A stretch of DNA of 64,000 nucleotides, taken from positions 1-64,000 of the forward strand of contig CALMPI010000049.1 of assembly GCA_937872175.1 (NCBI GenBank), read 5' to 3'. This document shows positions 42,254 to 51,448 of the stretch, one piece after another. Source of the DNA: an uncultured Flavobacteriales bacterium (GTDB lineage Bacteria > Bacteroidota > Bacteroidia > Flavobacteriales_F > PHOS-HE28). Under the pieces are notes generated by a model that was given only the letters and a program-made list of their open reading frames with translations, was not told the DNA's origin and ran no database searches. Position numbers and translations under genes: made by a program. Each line of letters opens with the position of its first letter. The stretch's first letter is position 1.

Positions 42254-43504
42254 ATGCAGCTCAGACGCGTTGTTGTGACCGGTCTGGGCGCGCTCACCCC
42301 CATCGGCAACACGCTTGCCGCCTACTGGGAGGGGTTGGTGAGCGGCCGGAGCGGCGCCGCGCCCATCACGCGCTTCGATGCGTCGAAGTTCAAGACCCGC
42401 TTCGCCTGCGAGGTCAAGGGCTTCGACCCCGAGGCGTTCATGGAGCGGAAGGAGGCCCGTAAGACGGACCCCTACGCCCAGTTCGCCCTGGTGTGTGCCG
42501 ACGAGGCCATCACCGACAGCGGTCTGCTCTCCGACACGCTGGACCGCGACCGCGTAGGGGTGATCTGGGGCAGTGGCATCGGCGGGCTGAAGACCTTCCA
42601 GGACGAGTGCATCGGCTTCGGCAAGGGCGATGGCACCCCGCGCTTCAACCCCTTCTTCATCCCGAAGATGATCGCCGACAGCGCGGCGGGGCTGATCAGC
42701 ATGAAGCACACCCTGCGCGGACCGAGCTATGTGACGGCCAGTGCCTGTGCCAGCAGCAACAATGCCCTCATCGACGCCTTCAACGCCATCCGTCTGGGCC
42801 TGTGCCCGGCCGTGGTGACGGGCGGTTCCGAGGCCGCCATCTATGAGGCGGGCGTGGGCGGGTTCAATGCGCTGCACGCCATGAGCACCCGCAATGAGGA
42901 TCCGGCCACGGCCTCCCGTCCCTACGACAAGGACCGCGACGGCTTCGTGCTGGGCGAAGGTGGCGCGGCCATCGTGCTGGAGGACCTGGAGCACGCGCTG
43001 GCGCGGGGCGCCAAGATCTACGCCGAGGTGATCGGTGGCGGCATGAGCAGCGATGCATACCACATCACCGCACCCCACCCCGAGGGGCTGGGTGCCGAGC
43101 TGTGCATGAAGTTCGCGCTGAAGGACGCCGGCCTCGCACCCACCGACATCGACTACATCAACACCCACGGCACCAGCACTCCCATCGGCGACCCGCAGGA
43201 GGTGAAGGCCATCCAGCGCCTCTTCGGCGAGCACGCCTACGCGCTCAACATCAGCGCCACCAAGAGCATGACCGGGCACCTGCTGGGCGGCGCGGGTGCG
43301 GTGGAGGGTGTGGCCGCCATCATGGCCGTGCACACCGATACGGTGCCGCCCACCATCAATCACTTCACGGACGATCCCGAGATCGACGCCCGGCTGAACT
43401 TCACGTTCAACACGGCACAACAGCGCACGGTGAACGCCGCTATGAGCAACACCTTCGGCTTCGGCGGCCACAACACCGCGGTGATCTTCCGCAAGTACCG
43501 CTAG
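42254..43504 (+). CDS. fabF: 3-oxoacyl-ACP synthase II
   Basis: The 416-residue condensing enzyme has the catalytic cysteine at about residue 165 (TASACASSNNALIDAF), the two catalytic histidines in NTHGTSTPIGD and KSMTGHLLGGAG, and the final SNTFGFGGHNTAVIF. It elongates acyl-ACP with malonyl-ACP. It begins 24 bases after acpP, and the rnc start lies 6 bases after its stop. Confidence 0.97.
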   Translation: MQLRRVVVTGLGALTPIGNTLAAYWEGLVSGRSGAAPITRFDASKFKTRFACEVKGFDPEAFMERKEARKTDPYAQFALVCADEAITDSGLLSDTLDRDRVGVIWGSGIGGLKTFQDECIGFGKGDGTPRFNPFFIPKMIADSAAGLISMKHTLRGPSYVTASACASSNNALIDAFNAIRLGLCPAVVTGGSEAAIYEAGVGGFNALHAMSTRNEDPATASRPYDKDRDGFVLGEGGAAIVLEDLEHALARGAKIYAEVIGGGMSSDAYHITAPHPEGLGAELCMKFALKDAGLAPTDIDYINTHGTSTPIGDPQEVKAIQRLFGEHAYALNISATKSMTGHLLGGAGAVEGVAAIMAVHTDTVPPTINHFTDDPEIDARLNFTFNTAQQRTVNAAMSNTFGFGGHNTAVIFRKYR

Positions 43505-43510
43505 GCCCGC

Positions 43511-44329
43511 TTGATACGCTCTCTGCTGCTCCGTGCCCGCGCCTCGGCCGAGGACCGGCGGATCCTGGCCTGGGTGAAGCGCTCCTTCGGCCTCCGCCCC
43601 ACCGACCTGGCCCTGTACAAACAGGCGCTCCGCCACAGCAGCGCGGTGCCCGAGGACCGGCCCGATCTGCCCGACAACGAGCGGCTCGAGTTCCTGGGCG
43701 ATGCCATCCTCGACGCCGTGGTCGGCAGCTTGCTGTTCGAGCGCTATCCCAAGGAAGGCGAGGGCTTCCTCACCCGCATGCGCAGCAAGCTCGTAAGCCG
43801 CCAGCAGCTGAGCGAGCTGGCCCGCCGGGTGGACATCGGCAAGGTGATGGAGAGCAACGTCACCCGGGGGCACGAGACCAGCGTGCCCGGCAACGCGTTG
43901 GAGGCCATCTTCGGCGCCATCTACCTGGAGCAGGGGTTCGAGCGGGCGCGCAAGGCGATCGTGAAGCTGATCACCAGCCAGTACGACCTGCGCGAGCTGG
44001 AGAAGGAGGACCGCGACAACAAGAGCCGCCTGCTGGAGTGGGGACAGAAGCACAGGAAGCGCGTGGATTTCCACATCACCGAGGAAGGCGGCCGCGGCGG
44101 CCGCGGCAAGACCTACCTGTGCGAGGTGAAGGTGGATGGCGATGTGCGCGGAAGCGGTCGCGGGCCGAGCAAGAAGAAAGCCGAACAGGAAGCGGCCGAC
44201 GCGGCGTTCCGCGCCATGGAGAAGCGCCGCAGCGGCGGCAGGGGACGCGGTCGGGGCCGCGGCAGGCGGCCCCGGGAGAGCGGCACCGACCAGGAGGCGC
44301 CCCGTGCCTCGGCCCGCGGCGACGAGTAA
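43511..44329 (+). CDS. rnc: Ribonuclease III with an RGR-rich tail
   Basis: The 272-residue protein has the RNase III signature NERLEFLGDAILDAVVGSLLF with catalytic acidic residues, a second acidic set in PGNALEAIFGAIYLE, and a double-stranded RNA-binding domain (about 170-240, ending GPSKKKAEQEAADAAFRAM). It then continues for about 30 residues as an Arg/Gly-rich tail (RSGGRGRGRGRGRRPRE), which is not part of the standard enzyme. It cleaves dsRNA in rRNA and mRNA processing. The start is a TTG at 43511, 6 bases after fabF. No ATG gives a complete N-terminus. Confidence 0.94.
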   Translation: MIRSLLLRARASAEDRRILAWVKRSFGLRPTDLALYKQALRHSSAVPEDRPDLPDNERLEFLGDAILDAVVGSLLFERYPKEGEGFLTRMRSKLVSRQQLSELARRVDIGKVMESNVTRGHETSVPGNALEAIFGAIYLEQGFERARKAIVKLITSQYDLRELEKEDRDNKSRLLEWGQKHRKRVDFHITEEGGRGGRGKTYLCEVKVDGDVRGSGRGPSKKKAEQEAADAAFRAMEKRRSGGRGRGRGRGRRPRESGTDQEAPRASARGDE

Positions 44330-44386
44330 CAGCGGCCGGTGCACAGGCCTTTGTGCATTCCCCGGGACCGCCCTTCGCCGCAGGCC

Positions 44387-44394
44387 TACCTTTG
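44387..44394 (+). promoter_or_regulatory. Bacteroidota -7 promoter element
   Basis: TACCTTTG lies 7 bases ahead of the ATG at 44402, after the rnc stop. Confidence 0.6.
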
Positions 44395-44401
44395 ACCGTC
44401 C

Positions 44402-44824
44402 ATGGCCAAGACCACGCGCATCCGCCTTGATGTGGAGCCCGATCCCGAGGTGCACGTGATCGGCATCAGCAGCCATGTGAACGACTACCGGTTGTGCTGG
44501 TCCCTGAACCTGAGCCTGGGGATCGCCCTGGCCCGCCGCGACCGCGACATCCTGGACAGCTCCGCGGAGGGCACGTCGCGCCATGCCGCTTTCGATCATG
44601 ACGACCCCGACACCCAGGTGCGCTACACCCTGGTGAACAATCGTGGGGGCGCGGGCCTTCTGATCAAGGACCAGCGCTCGGCCGATTATTTCCTGGTGGT
44701 GGATGAGCAGGTGCCCGAGGCGCCCGAGCAGCTGCTGGAGCGCGTGCGCGCCGCGGAGTTCGTCCTGGCCGCCTATCCGGTGCCCTTCGACCAGTTGCGT
44801 GCCGGCCACAAACTCCTGCAGTGA
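44402..44824 (+). CDS. IPExxxVDY-family protein
   Basis: The 140-residue protein matches a small family found only in Bacteroidota and commonly encoded between rnc and pyk, as it is here. Visible family features are the RLCWSLNLSLGIALARR segment and the late DYFLVVDEQVPEAPEQLLERVR. No catalytic motif or signal peptide is present. Its function is unknown. It overlaps a possible GTG start of pyk by 4 bases (44821-44824), so coupled expression with pyruvate kinase is likely. Confidence 0.85.
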   Translation: MAKTTRIRLDVEPDPEVHVIGISSHVNDYRLCWSLNLSLGIALARRDRDILDSSAEGTSRHAAFDHDDPDTQVRYTLVNNRGGAGLLIKDQRSADYFLVVDEQVPEAPEQLLERVRAAEFVLAAYPVPFDQLRAGHKLLQ

Positions 44825-44829
44825 CACCG

Positions 44830-46257
44830 ATGTCCCACAGCGACCCCAAGACCAAGATCGTGGCCACCATCGGCCCGGCCAGTGCTTCCATGGAGGTGCT
44901 GCGCGAACTGATGCGCGCCGGCATGGACGTGGCCCGATTGAACTTCAGCCACGGCTCCTACGACTTCTACCGCGAGCTCATCGGCAACATCCGAGCCCTC
45001 AACGAAGAGCTCGGCCTCAACACCGCCATCCTGGCCGATCTCCAGGGTCCCAAGCTCCGGGTGGGCGAGATGGAGAACGGGGCCATCGACCTGGCCGACG
45101 GCAGCGAGCTGGTGATCACCACCGAGCCGGTGAAGGGCCGCTCCGGCCTGGTGAGCACCACCTACACCCAGTTCCCACAGGACGTGAAGCCCGGGGAGAT
45201 CGCCCTGCTGGACGATGGCAAGATCCGCCTGGAGGTGACGGCCACCGACGGCCGCTCCCGCGTCACGACCCGCGTGATCCACGGCGGTCCGCTCAGCGCC
45301 AACAAGGGCCTCAACCTGCCCAACACCAAGGTGAGCCTGCCCTGCCTCACGGACAAGGACCTCAAGGACCTGGACTTCGCGCTGGAGCAGAACGTGGACT
45401 GGGTGGGCCTGAGCTTCGTGCGCAGCGCCCGCGACATCATCGAGCTCAAGCACATCATCCGCGCCCAGGACAAGCACGCCCGCGTGATCGCCAAGATCGA
45501 AAAGCCCGAGGCCCTGCTGGAGATCGACGACATCATCCGCGAGGCCGACGCCCTCATGGTGGCCCGCGGCGACCTGGGTGTGGAGATCCCCATGGAAAAG
45601 GTGCCGCTGGTGCAGAAGGACCTGATCCGACGCTGCCTGGCCATGCACCGGCCGGTGATCGTGGCCACCCAGATGATGGAGAGCATGATCACCAACATCA
45701 CGCCCACACGCGCCGAAGTGAACGACGTGGCGAACGCCGTGCTCGACCATGCCGACGCGGTGATGTTGAGCGCCGAGACCAGTGTGGGCAAGCACCCCGT
45801 GGAGGTGGTGAAGGCCATGAACCGCATCCTGGTGGAGATGGAGACGGCCGACGGCATGTACAACGTGCCCAATCCGCCCCTGGAGAGCAACGAACGCACC
45901 GTGAGCGACGCCATCAGCATCGCCGCCGTGCGCATGACCGAGGCCATGCCGGTGAAGGCCATCGTGACCATGACCCACAGCGGCTACACGGCGTTCAAGA
46001 TCAGCAGCATGCGCCCCAAGGCGAACATCTACGCCTTCACCAGCAACCCGGCCATCCTATGCATGCTGAACCTGGTGTGGGGCGTGCGCGCCCACTACTA
46101 CGACAAGACCGTCAGCACCGACCACACCATCGCCGACATCAAGCATCTGCTGCGCCGACGCAACCAGGTGCGCAAGGGCGACCTCGTGATCAACATCGCC
46201 AGCATGCCCATCGCCGAGAAGGGCATGGCGAACATGCTGAAGTTGAGCCCGGCGTAG
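44830..46257 (+). CDS. pyk: Pyruvate kinase
   Basis: The 475-residue enzyme has the standard elements: KTKIVATIGPASAS, RLNFSHGSYDFY, ADLQGPKLRVGEM, the active-site IAKIEKPEALLEIDDII with its lysine, VARGDLGVEIP, ATQMMESMITNITPTRAEV and a C-terminal allosteric domain. It makes ATP and pyruvate in the last step of glycolysis. The ATG at 44830 gives a normal N-terminus. A GTG at 44821 overlapping the previous gene is the alternative. Confidence 0.96.
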   Translation: MSHSDPKTKIVATIGPASASMEVLRELMRAGMDVARLNFSHGSYDFYRELIGNIRALNEELGLNTAILADLQGPKLRVGEMENGAIDLADGSELVITTEPVKGRSGLVSTTYTQFPQDVKPGEIALLDDGKIRLEVTATDGRSRVTTRVIHGGPLSANKGLNLPNTKVSLPCLTDKDLKDLDFALEQNVDWVGLSFVRSARDIIELKHIIRAQDKHARVIAKIEKPEALLEIDDIIREADALMVARGDLGVEIPMEKVPLVQKDLIRRCLAMHRPVIVATQMMESMITNITPTRAEVNDVANAVLDHADAVMLSAETSVGKHPVEVVKAMNRILVEMETADGMYNVPNPPLESNERTVSDAISIAAVRMTEAMPVKAIVTMTHSGYTAFKISSMRPKANIYAFTSNPAILCMLNLVWGVRAHYYDKTVSTDHTIADIKHLLRRRNQVRKGDLVINIASMPIAEKGMANMLKLSPA

Positions 46258-46260
46258 CGA

Positions 46261-47523
46261 TCACCGACGAACCACCCTCACGTACCGCAGGCCCTCATTG
46301 GTCTTCAACACCACCATGTAGGCGCCCGGGGCCTCTGTGGACAGGTCCACGTTGAACCGGTGCTCGCCGTGGGCGTTGCGGGAGAACAGCAGCCGCCTCA
46401 CCGGTACGCCGTCCGCCCGCAGCACGCTGAGGTCCGCGATGGTGCTGCGGTCCAGGCGCAGCGTCACCTGGAACGCAGCATCGGTGAGCGTGGGCGAGGC
46501 GCTGAGCGCATGGTACTCCGGTGCTTCACTCCGATCGACCGCACCGGTGCTGACATCCGCCGTGTATTTGTAGATGTACGTGCCGGACATGTACGCGAGT
46601 GAATCGCTGAGGCGGAAGAAGCGGTTGTAGTTGTTGCCCACGTTCTCCAGCGCCCAGGTGAGCCCACCGTCGGTGGTGCCGTACAGCAGGTTTCCGCCGC
46701 CCACCCAGCCGCGCAGCGTGTCCATGAAGCCCACCACCTCCACGTAGGTGTAGCTGTTGGCCGCCACGATGGTGCTCCACGTCTGGCCGCCATCGGCGCT
46801 GCGCAGCAGACGTGTGTCGTCGTTCACCGGTTCGCTGTACACCGAGGCGTACCAGTGGTCGGCATCCAGGCGCTGGATCTTCCACACGATGTCCGAGGCG
46901 ACCCCGGTGAGATGCCTTGGCTGCCAGTTGAGCCCGCCGTCCGTGGTGTACAGGATGACACCGCCGTTGCCCGCAGGCGCCGCCGTGCCGGTGACGAAGC
47001 CGGTGTCCGGGCTCGTGAAGTGCACGTCCACCAGCGCTGTCGCATGCGCGCTCATGTCGCTCGATGTCCAGCTGAGGCCGCCATCGCTGCTCTTCACCAC
47101 GTAGGCCGGCGAGGCCCAGAGCCCCACCCCGTAGATGGTGGTGGGTGTCGGTGCGGAGAGCCCACAGATGCCCGGTGGCTGCGGGCTGATCAGCGGGGCC
47201 ACATCGGTCCATGTGGCCCCTCCGTCCACGGTGCGGAACAAGGAACCGCTCAACGACCCGCAGTAGCCGTGCAACGCATCGATGAACTCGATGCTGCGCA
47301 GGTATTGTCCAGCCGTGTATTGCAGGGTCCAGGTGGCGCCACCATCCTCGGTGCGTCGGATGGTGCCGGCCGGTCCGCCCGCCGCCCAACCCACCGTATC
47401 GTTGATGAAGAAGACGTCGTCGTGGCGTCCGGAAGGCGGGATGTTCAGCGTGGTCCACGTGCCCTGGGCGATCAGCTGACCGCCGAACAGCAGGGCAAGA
47501 ACCGGCAGCAATGACGGGCGCAT
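46261..47523 (-). CDS. YCF48-like beta-propeller secreted protein with sorting-type C-terminus
   Basis: The 420-residue protein has a signal peptide (SLLPVLALLFGGQLIAQ) and five or more blades with the bacterial YCF48/BNR pattern: RRTEDGGATWTLQY, FRTVDGGATWTDVA, VKSSDGGLSWTSSD, LYTTDGGLNWQPRH, LRSADGGQTWSTIV and TTDGGLTWALENV. The final 80 residues (LDRSTIADLSVLRADGVPVRRLLF...EAPGAYMVVLKTNEG) look like a type IX sorting domain. It is probably an extracellular or surface propeller. The ligand is unknown. It is convergent with pyk. Confidence 0.86.
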   Translation of the reverse strand: MRPSLLPVLALLFGGQLIAQGTWTTLNIPPSGRHDDVFFINDTVGWAAGGPAGTIRRTEDGGATWTLQYTAGQYLRSIEFIDALHGYCGSLSGSLFRTVDGGATWTDVAPLISPQPPGICGLSAPTPTTIYGVGLWASPAYVVKSSDGGLSWTSSDMSAHATALVDVHFTSPDTGFVTGTAAPAGNGGVILYTTDGGLNWQPRHLTGVASDIVWKIQRLDADHWYASVYSEPVNDDTRLLRSADGGQTWSTIVAANSYTYVEVVGFMDTLRGWVGGGNLLYGTTDGGLTWALENVGNNYNRFFRLSDSLAYMSGTYIYKYTADVSTGAVDRSEAPEYHALSASPTLTDAAFQVTLRLDRSTIADLSVLRADGVPVRRLLFSRNAHGEHRFNVDLSTEAPGAYMVVLKTNEGLRYVRVVRR

Positions 47524-47657
47524 CCGGATGATCTTCTCGACAAGGTATGGGCTCGTCGCCGTTCGTCGTCCACCTTCGATCGTGGAAAGGTGATGGAGCC
47601 ACCACCTGCACACCCGGACCATGCCGGGTACCTTGATCTCCCAAGGAACCGCACACC

Positions 47658-48404
47658 ATGCATGAACAGGAATGGGACCAGGTGGCGACCACGTTCGAGG
47701 AGGAGATCTTCAACGTACCGGCCAACGACCATAAGGGACTGATCACGGAGGCGGTGGAACGCTTCGCCAGCCGCGACGCGGTCGCCACCGACCTGGGCTG
47801 CGGTGTGGGCCGCACCCTGCCGCTGCTCGCCGGGCATTTCGGCCGGGTGTACGCCGTTGACGTGAGCAGTGCCTGCCTCGCCGTGGCGGAAGAGGCCTGC
47901 GGTGCGCATGCCAACATCCGGTACGTGCACGCCGACCTGTCGAAGGACCGCAAGGGGTATCCGCAGGGCGATCTGGTGCTCTGCATCAACACCTGGCTCA
48001 ATGCCGATGCGGCCATGCGGGCGGGCATCGTGCGCAACACCTGCCAGAGCGTGAAGCGGGGTGGCCATCTGGTCCTGGTGGTCCCCGCGTTGGGCTCGGC
48101 CCTGCTCTCCACGCTCCGCCAGGTGCAGCTCAACCAGCGGATGGGCATGGACCCCGCAAAGGCCGAGCGGAAGGCCCTGCCGGAGGGCAACGGATGGGCG
48201 CATGGCATCGTCCCCATCGACGGGGTGCCCACCAAGCACTTCATGGCCGAAGAGCTCCAGGCGCTCCTCGCGGAACGCGGGTTCGTGGTGGAAGCGGTGG
48301 AGAAGCTCGAGTACGGTTGGGACACCGAGTTCATCGACCCTCCCGCGTGGATGAGCGCCCCGTACCCCTGGGATTGGTTCCTGGTGGCGCGGCGGGTGCG
48401 GTGA
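47658..48404 (+). CDS. Class I SAM-dependent methyltransferase
   Basis: The 248-residue protein has methyltransferase motif I ATDLGCGVGRTLPLLAGHF, the acidic residue after strand 2 (VYAVDVSS), HADLSKD and a post-motif INTWLNAD in place of the usual hydrophobic-His motif. A substrate-binding C-terminus is present (FMAEELQALLAERGFVVEAVEKLEYGWDTEF). The substrate is unknown. It is divergent from the YCF48-like gene and sits before a secreted protein gene with a 54-base gap. Confidence 0.84.
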   Translation: MHEQEWDQVATTFEEEIFNVPANDHKGLITEAVERFASRDAVATDLGCGVGRTLPLLAGHFGRVYAVDVSSACLAVAEEACGAHANIRYVHADLSKDRKGYPQGDLVLCINTWLNADAAMRAGIVRNTCQSVKRGGHLVLVVPALGSALLSTLRQVQLNQRMGMDPAKAERKALPEGNGWAHGIVPIDGVPTKHFMAEELQALLAERGFVVEAVEKLEYGWDTEFIDPPAWMSAPYPWDWFLVARRVR

Positions 48405-48458
48405 ACTTCGCAGGCAGCGATACGGCACACGAGCGCATCTTCAAGGAGTTCCACCCCC

Positions 48459-50144
48459 ATGAGCCGAAGAACGGTCGGTGTGCTCGTCCTGCTGCCCCTC
48501 GTGGCGCAGGCACAGTTGCTGATCCCTGGCCTGCAGCCCAGCGACACGGTGACACGGCCCTGCCCGGTGGACACGACCGTCAGCCTGCTCTCCTATGCCG
48601 GTTGGGAGGCGTATCAGACCGTGGATGATACCTGGGATGGCCCACGGGACAGCACCGCCTGCATCCCATTGGCCCACGTGAGCGGTGGCGGCGTGGAAGC
48701 CCGCATCGACTTTGATGACGCCGACCCTGCGCGGCCGGTGTTCCTGCGTCTGCTGCTGGACTCGACCACCGCGATCCCGTTGACGGCGGACAATGAGTAC
48801 GTGATCATCCTTGACGGCTACCCGTTGCCCGGCACGACCCTCAATGCGGGCATTGGTTGCACGGAAGGGATGTGCACCGGCATCCGCGCAGCGGTGCGTA
48901 TACCCGACAGCACCGGTACGGGAAGCGACCTGCGTTGGTATCAAAGCAGCTATGGTTCCGGCCAGTTCGGCTCACCCTTCTCCGTGTGCGTGCCTACGGA
49001 GGGCTTTGTGGACAACGCGCTGCGCGAACTTGTGCTCAAGTTCACGCTCGCATCCCCGGGGCCCGGGCAGCAGTACCGTCTGCTCTGGCCATCGGCCGAG
49101 GACCTTTTGCAACAAGGTGCACTGGATCAATTTGTCGAGGCGGACCTTCCCCAGTTCCAGACCGGTCCTTCGAGCTTCACCATGTGGCCGGTGAACGGCT
49201 TCAACTTCCTGGTGATGTACGAGGACACCACCTATCCTTCCGCCGACCAGGTGAGCTATCTGGACATCACCCCCCTGCCCAACGTCAGCCAGCCGACACC
49301 GGTCACGCTCACCTTGGAGCCATTTACGGGATTCAACTTCCAGCCCTTCACACAGCTCCGTGGCGGTCCGGTGCTGAACAACGACAGCATCTTCCATCCG
49401 CTCACCGTGGTGAACAACGGGGCCGACCTCTGCCTTTCCTGGCAGATCGTCGAGCTGTTCTGGGGGCATGGCGACCGCTATGTCCACCAGGCCGGCCACC
49501 TGGGGTTCGAAGGGCAGCGCTCGTGTTTCCTGTTCCGACGGGGCAGCACCCTGGAGGTGGCCCCGGGATCGACCTTGCACTATGGCCGCGATGGCCGTGG
49601 CATGCTCGCCCTGTTGGCCGGAAGTGATGTGGTGGTGGGCAGCGGGGCCGAGCTGGTGATCCACGGTACGGTGGTGCTCATGGAAGGCCTGGGCGCCTCC
49701 ACCCGCGAGGACCTGTTCACCCGGCTTGGTCCGGGGGCGCGTCTCCGCTTCGCCCCCGGCTCATCCGTGTTCAACGGAAACAGCTACGCCCAGGACATGA
49801 AGTGGGTGATCACCCTGGATGGTGGCACGGCGGATCTGGAGGGGTTGAGCGCGACGGACCGGCAGAAGATCGTGCTGGTGCAGTTGCCCGGGGTGCCGCT
49901 CACCGAGCTCGCGGCGACGGTGCTGCCCAACGCGGTGCAGCTCCAGGTGGCCACGCGGATGGCGGGGTCGGGCACCGTGAGCTGCTTCGACGCGCTGGGC
50001 CGATGCCTTCTTGGAACGCGGGTCTCGCTCGCGCCGGGCGGATCGTCCATCCTCCTGGATACGTCCGGATGGTTGGCGGGGAGCTACCTTGCCGTGCTGG
50101 AGGTGAACGGTGAGCGCAGGGTGGCGCGATGGGTCATCCCGTGA
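48459..50144 (+). CDS. Large secreted protein with beta-helix-like C-terminal part and sorting-type tail
   Basis: The 561-residue protein has a signal peptide (VGVLVLLPLVAQAQ). The first ~350 residues are beta-rich with aromatic and acidic loops but match no family I know. Residues from about 360 to 440 form a short repeat of parallel strands (LEVAPGSTLHYGRDGRGMLALLAGSDVVVGSGAELVIHG) like a right-handed beta-helix. The last 70 residues (VSCFDALGRCLLGTRVSLAPGGSS...GWLAGSYLAVLEVNGERRVARWVI) resemble a type A sorting domain. It should be exported. The role is unknown. Its end overlaps the convergent reductase gene by 11 bases. Confidence 0.8.
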   Translation: MSRRTVGVLVLLPLVAQAQLLIPGLQPSDTVTRPCPVDTTVSLLSYAGWEAYQTVDDTWDGPRDSTACIPLAHVSGGGVEARIDFDDADPARPVFLRLLLDSTTAIPLTADNEYVIILDGYPLPGTTLNAGIGCTEGMCTGIRAAVRIPDSTGTGSDLRWYQSSYGSGQFGSPFSVCVPTEGFVDNALRELVLKFTLASPGPGQQYRLLWPSAEDLLQQGALDQFVEADLPQFQTGPSSFTMWPVNGFNFLVMYEDTTYPSADQVSYLDITPLPNVSQPTPVTLTLEPFTGFNFQPFTQLRGGPVLNNDSIFHPLTVVNNGADLCLSWQIVELFWGHGDRYVHQAGHLGFEGQRSCFLFRRGSTLEVAPGSTLHYGRDGRGMLALLAGSDVVVGSGAELVIHGTVVLMEGLGASTREDLFTRLGPGARLRFAPGSSVFNGNSYAQDMKWVITLDGGTADLEGLSATDRQKIVLVQLPGVPLTELAATVLPNAVQLQVATRMAGSGTVSCFDALGRCLLGTRVSLAPGGSSILLDTSGWLAGSYLAVLEVNGERRVARWVIP

Positions 50145-51438
50145 GCGACCGCCCCAGCACGAGATCCATGTAGAAGCCCGGCTTTTTGAGCCGGGCGCGC
50201 AGGTCGAGGTCGGTGAACATGCTGCTGATGGTGTCCGCCAGCGCCGGGTTGCGGTTGGCGCGCTTCACCACGAAGTCGAAAAGCCAGGCCTGGTGCGCCA
50301 GGTCCTGCAGGCGCGTGCTGATGGCGAGCTCCTGCCCCAGCCTTTTCCACACGCGCTCATCGTAGACCTTGAGGAAGGCGGCATCCGTGCGGTCTGCGCA
50401 CAGGGCCTCGTGCGACACGTCGGCCGCGTGGGACCCGCTGATCATCGCGTGGCTGATGCCCTCCCCGGTGAAGGGGTCGATCAAGTGCCCGGCGTCGCCG
50501 ATCAGCAGGTAGCCGTTGCCGCTCAACGGGTGGCGCTTGCTGGCCAGGGGCAGACCCATGCCCTGCACAGGGCCCTCGATCCGGGCGTGCATGAAGCGGT
50601 GCTTGAGGGTGGGGTGCGTGGCCACCAGGCGCTGCAGCTCGGCCTTCAGGTCCAGTTCGCGGGTGCGCACATGATCGCTGCGCAGCCCCAGGCCCACATT
50701 GGCCCTCCCGCCTGGCAGGGGAAAGATCCACAGATAGCCGGGCAGCAGCTCCTTCAGGAAGTGCAGTTCGATGAAGCCCTGCGGATCAAGGCCGGTGATC
50801 CCCTGATAGTAGGCTCGGACACCTGCCGCCTGGTGCCGCGGTTCCATGGGCAGGCCGGCCACGTGGCGGGCGAACTGGCTGTTGGCCCCATCGGCGGCCA
50901 GCACCAGGCGACACTGGATGGTGCACCGCTCGGCGTTGTTGCGGCGCACTTCCACCCGCCAACCGTCCGCCTCGCGTTCATAGGCCGTGGCCTGCGCACC
51001 CTCCAGCACCCGCACCGCCTCGTTGCGCTTGACCTCCTCGAAGAGCATGGCGTCGAACGCCAGCCGGGGCAGGATGGCCCCCGGGGCTTCGCCCACGCCG
51101 GTGTTGCGGGAGAAGGGCACGCGCAGCGCCTTGCCGCCGGGCGCCACGAAGGTGACGCCCCAGCTGGGCAGGCGACGGGCGTCGGCGTTCACGCGATCCA
51201 CAAGGGCAGGGTCGACGCGCTCAAGCACCCGCATCACCTTGCCACTCAGGGCATCACCGCACACCTTGTCCCGCGGGAACACGGCCCTCTCCACCAGCAT
51301 GGTGCGCACCCCGTGCCGGGCCAGCCGCAGCGCCGCCGTGCACCCGCCGGGGCCTCCGCCCACGACCAGCACGTCCGTGGCATGGGCCGAAGTGGCCGGT
51401 CCGTTGACCTGGGCGTCGGAACCGGTGGGGGCCTGCAT
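50134..51438 (-). CDS. Geranylgeranyl reductase-like FAD-dependent oxidoreductase
   Basis: The 434-residue protein opens with the FAD motif VLVVGGGPGGCTAALRLARHG, followed by the GGR-type cysteine motif KVCGDALSG and a later GDAGHLIDPFTGEGISHAM, which binds the FAD ribityl chain. The family reduces isoprenoid double bonds or oxidises a range of lipids and quinones with NAD(P)H. Bacteroidota homologues are of uncertain role. The ATG at 51438 is chosen because upstream codons are low-complexity and the gene abuts pheS (10-base gap). It may be co-transcribed with pheS. Confidence 0.88.
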   Translation of the reverse strand: MQAPTGSDAQVNGPATSAHATDVLVVGGGPGGCTAALRLARHGVRTMLVERAVFPRDKVCGDALSGKVMRVLERVDPALVDRVNADARRLPSWGVTFVAPGGKALRVPFSRNTGVGEAPGAILPRLAFDAMLFEEVKRNEAVRVLEGAQATAYEREADGWRVEVRRNNAERCTIQCRLVLAADGANSQFARHVAGLPMEPRHQAAGVRAYYQGITGLDPQGFIELHFLKELLPGYLWIFPLPGGRANVGLGLRSDHVRTRELDLKAELQRLVATHPTLKHRFMHARIEGPVQGMGLPLASKRHPLSGNGYLLIGDAGHLIDPFTGEGISHAMISGSHAADVSHEALCADRTDAAFLKVYDERVWKRLGQELAISTRLQDLAHQAWLFDFVVKRANRNPALADTISSMFTDLDLRARLKKPGFYMDLVLGRSLTG

Positions 51439-51448
51439 GCCGGATCCA

